From assembly GCA_946886255.1 (NCBI GenBank), contig CAMPIG010000204.1, positions 1-8,319 of the forward strand: a stretch of DNA of 8,319 nt, in the 5' to 3' direction. The notes below the pieces were generated by a model. It was not told the origin of the DNA, did not search any database, and was given only the letters and a program-made list of their open reading frames with translations. Below are positions 5,411 through 8,319 of the stretch, piece by piece. This DNA is from an uncultured Cellvibrio sp. GTDB lineage: Bacteria > Pseudomonadota > Gammaproteobacteria > Pseudomonadales > Cellvibrionaceae. The position numbers were made by a program, and so were the translations under genes. The stretch's first letter is position 1, and the number at the start of each line of letters is the position of its first letter.

Positions 5411-6280
5411 ATGAATAAACACCTTATCCAAGCCTGGTTTTTACTCCTCGGCTGCTTCAGCGTAACGGCGATGGCCGACGACTGTGAGAGCAGCGCGGAA
5501 GGCTGCGTGGAGATTGGTAAATGGCAGGTCGCCGTCGCGGTTGGCGCGGGCGTGCGCACCAACCCGGTGATCGATAACGATGATATTCCGCTCTATGTCA
5601 TTCCGCAGGTCAGTTATAACGGCGAACGCTTCTTCCTGCAGAACCTTGATCTGGGTTATATCCTGTTCGAGGACGACACCCGACAATTCAACGTATTGTT
5701 AACACCCAGTTACGATCAAGTGTTTTTCCGCCGGTGGGATGTGAACAATTTTGTACTCACCGAAAATCTGCTATCCGATCCCGGCCCGACCTTCGGCCCA
5801 GCAACCGATGCTTATCATAAGCTCATCGATACCGACCAACTGCGCAAACGGCGTATGGCGGGTCTGGCTGGCTTTGAATACAACCACCAGTTCAACAAGG
5901 TTGATCTACAGTTCCACGCCTTGCAGGAGTTCACCGGTTATCACGATGGGCAGGAAGTTCGGATTGCCCTGGCGCGGCGTTTTTCAGCGGGCAAACATCA
6001 CTGGATTTTATCCGGCGGGGCTATCTGGCAAAGCGAAGCGGTACTCGACTATTACTATGGCATTCGCGAAGGTGAGGGCGGCACCCAGGGCTATCGCTAC
6101 AACCCCGGTAGCGGTATATCCGGCGTTGCGCGCGTCGACTGGAATTATCACATTAATGATCGCTGGAGCCTCACCTTTACTACCGCCTATCGGAAACTGG
6201 CCTCGGGCATCCGGCGCAGTCCCATCGTAAACGACGATAAAGTGATTACCTCATTTATTGGAGGGGTATACCATTTTTAA
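5411..6280 (+). CDS. MipA/OmpV family outer-membrane protein
   Basis: A 289-residue precursor predicted to be an outer-membrane beta-barrel. From the ATG at 5411, residues 1-22 form a signal peptide (MNKHLIQAWFLLLGCFSVTAMA), with cleavage likely after A-M-A. The mature part starts with an acidic segment holding two cysteines (D-D-C-E-S-S-A-E-G-C). Family-type strands follow: WQVAVAVGAGVRTNP, then IPLYVIPQVSYNGERFFLQN and LDLGYILFEDD. Alternating aromatic strands run to a terminal phenylalanine (GGVYHF), the usual barrel-assembly signal. MipA of E. coli was described as a scaffold for murein hydrolase and synthase, and OmpV members occur in stress regulons. Alternative in-frame starts are ATG 5399 and GTG 5378; no strong Shine-Dalgarno precedes any of them, and 5411 gives the cleanest signal peptide. 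It heads an operon with a DUF3019 protein and a two-component system. Confidence 0.88.
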   Translation: MNKHLIQAWFLLLGCFSVTAMADDCESSAEGCVEIGKWQVAVAVGAGVRTNPVIDNDDIPLYVIPQVSYNGERFFLQNLDLGYILFEDDTRQFNVLLTPSYDQVFFRRWDVNNFVLTENLLSDPGPTFGPATDAYHKLIDTDQLRKRRMAGLAGFEYNHQFNKVDLQFHALQEFTGYHDGQEVRIALARRFSAGKHHWILSGGAIWQSEAVLDYYYGIREGEGGTQGYRYNPGSGISGVARVDWNYHINDRWSLTFTTAYRKLASGIRRSPIVNDDKVITSFIGGVYHF

Positions 6281-6692
6281 CGGCAGGTTATTTTCGGTAT
6301 CCACAAGGCTGTTTTGCTTGCTTGCGTTATCGCTGAGCAGCTACGCTGTGGCTGACGAAAAAAAACTGCCGGTTATTCAGTTCTCCATCAAGCCACGCCT
6401 GTGTGTACTGGCTGCCAAAGAAGAAGTGTGTCGCGACGAGCTGGAAGTCACCTGGACGGCGGAAGAGGCACGCAGCCTGTGCTTGTACCAAAGCGGCGAA
6501 CCCATGCCCTTGCGCTGTTGGGAAAATCAAACCGAGGGTGCCTACCAATTTAATATTACCGCCAGTACCAGTGTCGATTTTCATCTGCGTGAAGAAGAAG
6601 GTACGCAAGCCTTGGGCAGTGAAGTGTTTGAAGTGGTTTACGATCAAAAGAAATTCCGCAAACAGCGGCGCAACCCCTGGAGTTTTTTCTAG
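6258..6692 (+). CDS. DUF3019 domain small secreted protein
   Basis: A protein of up to 144 residues with a hydrophobic signal peptide (about 18-32, ending S-Y-A-V-A before D-E-K-K) and a mature domain of about 112 residues. Four cysteines (49, 58, 75, 87) could form two periplasmic disulfides. The segment FSIKPRLCVL...CRDELEVTW...SLCLYQSGEPMPLRCW is characteristic of DUF3019, a family of unknown function that I recall being found next to MipA/OmpV genes and two-component systems. The C-terminus is basic (KKFRKQRRNPWSFF). The given start is an in-frame TTG with no Shine-Dalgarno. However, GGAGGGG (6260-6266) lies 6 bases before an in-frame ATT at 6273, which may be the real start (139 residues). 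Either start overlaps the mipA stop, implying translational coupling. It may be a periplasmic accessory of the sensor or barrel; that is inference. Confidence 0.8.
   Translation: MEGYTIFNGRLFSVSTRLFCLLALSLSSYAVADEKKLPVIQFSIKPRLCVLAAKEEVCRDELEVTWTAEEARSLCLYQSGEPMPLRCWENQTEGAYQFNITASTSVDFHLREEEGTQALGSEVFEVVYDQKKFRKQRRNPWSFF
6260..6266 (+). promoter_or_regulatory. Strong Shine-Dalgarno inside the end of mipA, aligned to an ATT codon
   Basis: GGAGGGG is the strongest ribosome binding site in the window. It lies within the final codons of mipA. No ATG, GTG or TTG follows it at a usable distance. The in-frame codon at the ideal 6-base spacing is ATT (6273-6275), which would make a start codon of the E. 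coli infC type. Confidence 0.5.
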
Positions 6693-6704
6693 CGCGATCG
6701 GTTT

Positions 6705-7412
6705 ATGACTATGAACAACAATCTCATCCTGTTAGTAGAAGACGACCGCCGCCTGGCTGAACTGGTCAAGGACTTTCTCGAAAGCAATGATTTTGCCGTG
6801 GTGGTGGAAGCGCACGGTAACCGCGTGATTCGCCAATGTCAGAACGTCAATCCGGCTTTGATCATCCTCGACATTATGTTGCCCGGTAAAGACGGCCTGA
6901 CCTTATGTCAGGAGTTGCGACCGGAATACAAAGGCCCGATCCTGATGTTGACGGCACGTAATGAAGACGTGGATCAAGTGCTCGGCCTGGAGTACGGTGC
7001 GGATGATTACGTCATCAAGCCGGTTGAACCCAGGGTTCTGCTCGCCCGCATTCGTGCATTGTTACGCCGTTATTATCAAACCGATGTGCGCGAACAGGAA
7101 GCGTTGATATTTGATCAATTAACCATTCAACCCATTCAGCGCAAAGTGGAACTGGCGGGCCAGGAAATTCATCTGTCCAGCCACGAGTTTGATTTGCTTT
7201 TAGCATTGGCCAATCAGGCGGGCCAGATTCTCAGCCGTGAATTTTTATTCAACCAGATTTACAGTCGCCCCTACGATGGCTTGGACCGTTCCATTGACGT
7301 GCGCATTTCGCAGCTGCGTAAAAAGTTACTCGATAATCCGGAAAATCCTACGCGCATAAAAACCATCTGGGGACGCGGCTATTTATTTATTGCCGACGCC
7401 TGGAAGGATTAG
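6705..7412 (+). CDS. OmpR-family response regulator, RstA-like
   Basis: A 235-residue two-domain DNA-binding regulator. The receiver domain (about 6-120) has the acidic pocket E12-D13-D14, phosphoacceptor D56 in ILDIMLPGKDG, conserved T83 and K105 (YVIKP). The winged-helix output domain (about 132-230) carries SSHEFDLL and ends with SIDVRISQLRKKLL and WGRGYLF. The stretch YDGLDRSIDVRISQLRKKLLDN followed by P-x-R-I-K-T closely resembles E. coli RstA as I recall it, closer than to generic OmpR or PhoP. ATG 6705 and ATG 6711 are both possible; the second gives the N-terminus M-N-N-N-L-I-L-L-V-E-D-D, which lines up better with RstA. It starts 12 bases after the DUF3019 stop and ends 9 bases before the kinase, so all are cotranscribed. 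It probably binds the RstA-like box at 5329-5342. Confidence 0.93.
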   Translation: MTMNNNLILLVEDDRRLAELVKDFLESNDFAVVVEAHGNRVIRQCQNVNPALIILDIMLPGKDGLTLCQELRPEYKGPILMLTARNEDVDQVLGLEYGADDYVIKPVEPRVLLARIRALLRRYYQTDVREQEALIFDQLTIQPIQRKVELAGQEIHLSSHEFDLLLALANQAGQILSREFLFNQIYSRPYDGLDRSIDVRISQLRKKLLDNPENPTRIKTIWGRGYLFIADAWKD

Positions 7413-7421
7413 CAGGCGTTT

Positions 7422-8319
7422 ATGAACCGCGCGTTTATCTCGCTGTATTTCTTTATTGTCTTTTCGGTCATTGTTATCGGTTGGGGTTTGGATAAGTTTT
7501 GGGAAAAACTTTATCCAGCGCCCGATCTGGAGACTGATGTAGCCGACTTGATTATCTTGCTTGAGCAAGATCTCGATCTGCTATCAGCGGAGCAACAACA
7601 CGCTCGCATTGCGCAGCTTAATCAACACTTACACAATCAACTGCAGTTAATTCATATTGATGACCTCGCTAATTCGTTGGCGACACAACAGATTCGCGCA
7701 GGTGAGGTGGTCAGTGCTTCTGCCGATTCTGATCGCCTGATCTGGTACAAACGCGTGGCAGACAGTGATCAGGTATTGGTGATGGTCTCGCCCACGCCTG
7801 ATCAGACGCGCTCACCGGTTTACTCCGGATTATTGATAATTTTTTACCTCGGCATTGCGCTGGTGGTTTTCCTGTGGGTCTGGCCTTTGTCGCGCGATCT
7901 CAGCCGACTGGAAAAACACACGCGCCTGGTGGGTAAGGACGGCGCGCCGGATCAAATTGCTGTTGCGCCTACCTCGACAGTCTTTACCCTGGCTAACGCA
8001 TTTAATCGTATGGCCAAACGCATTCGCGAATTGATTGGCTCCCATAAAGAAATGACTTACGCGGTCTCGCACGAATTGCGCACACCCCTGGCGCGTATGA
8101 AATTTGCCTTGGCGATGGCGAATAACCATGGTGATGCGCAAGTGCAGAAACAGCTCGACAGTATTCATCAAGATGTAATGGAGATGGAAAACCTCATCAG
8201 TTCACTGTTGAGTTATGCGGGCTTCGAACAGGAATCCCAACAGCTTGATCGTTGTGATGGATATATGCAGGATTTACTGAGTGAAATTATTGCGCGTATT
8301 TATCGCGACCGCCCGGACG
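7422..8319 (+). CDS. Sensor histidine kinase, RstB-like (3' end outside window)
   Basis: An open frame runs from ATG 7422 to the window end (299 complete codons) without a stop. The ATG follows GCAGG (7412-7416) with a 5-base spacer. Order of parts: TM1 (about 4-22), a periplasmic sensor of about 110 residues (23-133), TM2 (about 135-155), HAMP linker (about 155-207), and the dimerisation/phosphoacceptor domain with H217 in SHELRTPLARMK. The HExxT arrangement after H217 is typical of kinases that also act as phosphatases. The catalytic ATPase domain (N, G1, G2 boxes) lies beyond the edge. The membrane-proximal sensor segment IRAGEVVSASADSDRLIWYK resembles the corresponding part of E. coli RstB, consistent with the RstA-like partner. 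The periplasmic domain shows no binding motif I recognise, so the signal is unknown. Confidence 0.92.
   Translation, partial: MNRAFISLYFFIVFSVIVIGWGLDKFWEKLYPAPDLETDVADLIILLEQDLDLLSAEQQHARIAQLNQHLHNQLQLIHIDDLANSLATQQIRAGEVVSASADSDRLIWYKRVADSDQVLVMVSPTPDQTRSPVYSGLLIIFYLGIALVVFLWVWPLSRDLSRLEKHTRLVGKDGAPDQIAVAPTSTVFTLANAFNRMAKRIRELIGSHKEMTYAVSHELRTPLARMKFALAMANNHGDAQVQKQLDSIHQDVMEMENLISSLLSYAGFEQESQQLDRCDGYMQDLLSEIIARIYRDRPD

Noticed and set aside
5751..6230. 159-residue plus-strand open frame inside the MipA/OmpV gene
   Set aside because: It is out of frame within a gene with a signal peptide and a barrel C-terminus, and its composition (many S, P, T, R, A) is typical of a shifted reading frame.

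Overview
The window comes from a Gram-negative bacterium, most likely a gammaproteobacterium. It has moderate GC, a MipA/OmpV outer-membrane protein, a DUF3019 protein and an RstA/RstB-like two-component system, a combination typical of marine or environmental gammaproteobacteria. The exact lineage (for example Cellvibrionales or Alteromonadales) is a guess. No mobile element, CRISPR array, tRNA or rRNA is visible. Apart from a probable divergent gene start at the left edge, every gene is on the + strand.

Layout. Positions 1-20 hold what looks like the first codons of a minus-strand gene. A 216-base divergent intergenic region follows, with a PmrA-type direct repeat (37-53) and a TGAC-N4-GTCA palindrome (73-86). 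It leads to a small DUF202 membrane protein (237-485). A non-coding stretch of about 330 bases (486-814) carries a second, nearly identical copy of the palindrome (696-709) and leads to a four-gene efflux-type operon. That operon encodes a stand-alone ABC ATPase (815-1540), two paralogous MacB/FtsX-type permeases (1541-2782 and 2787-4052) and a MacA/HlyD-type periplasmic adaptor (4153-5226). It closes with a clear rho-independent terminator (5254-5277).

A second operon starts after that terminator: a MipA/OmpV family beta-barrel (5411-6280), a small secreted DUF3019 protein (6258-6692), an RstA-like response regulator (6705-7412) and an RstB-like sensor kinase (7422 to the window end, truncated). 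The upstream region holds a near-match to the E. coli RstA box (5329-5342), which suggests autoregulation, and a perfect 11-bp inverted repeat spanning the mipA start region (5366-5403).

How the genes fit together. The first operon should assemble an inner-membrane ABC transporter with a heterodimeric permease, joined by its adaptor to a TolC-like outer-membrane channel encoded elsewhere. The second looks like an envelope-sensing module in which the kinase and regulator control an outer-membrane protein and a secreted small protein encoded in their own transcript. Whether the regulator also controls the transporter is not shown by the sequence. The points most worth a second look are the RstA-like box, the hairpin at the mipA start, a possible AUU start codon for the DUF3019 gene, and the palindrome shared by the DUF202 and ABC upstream regions.
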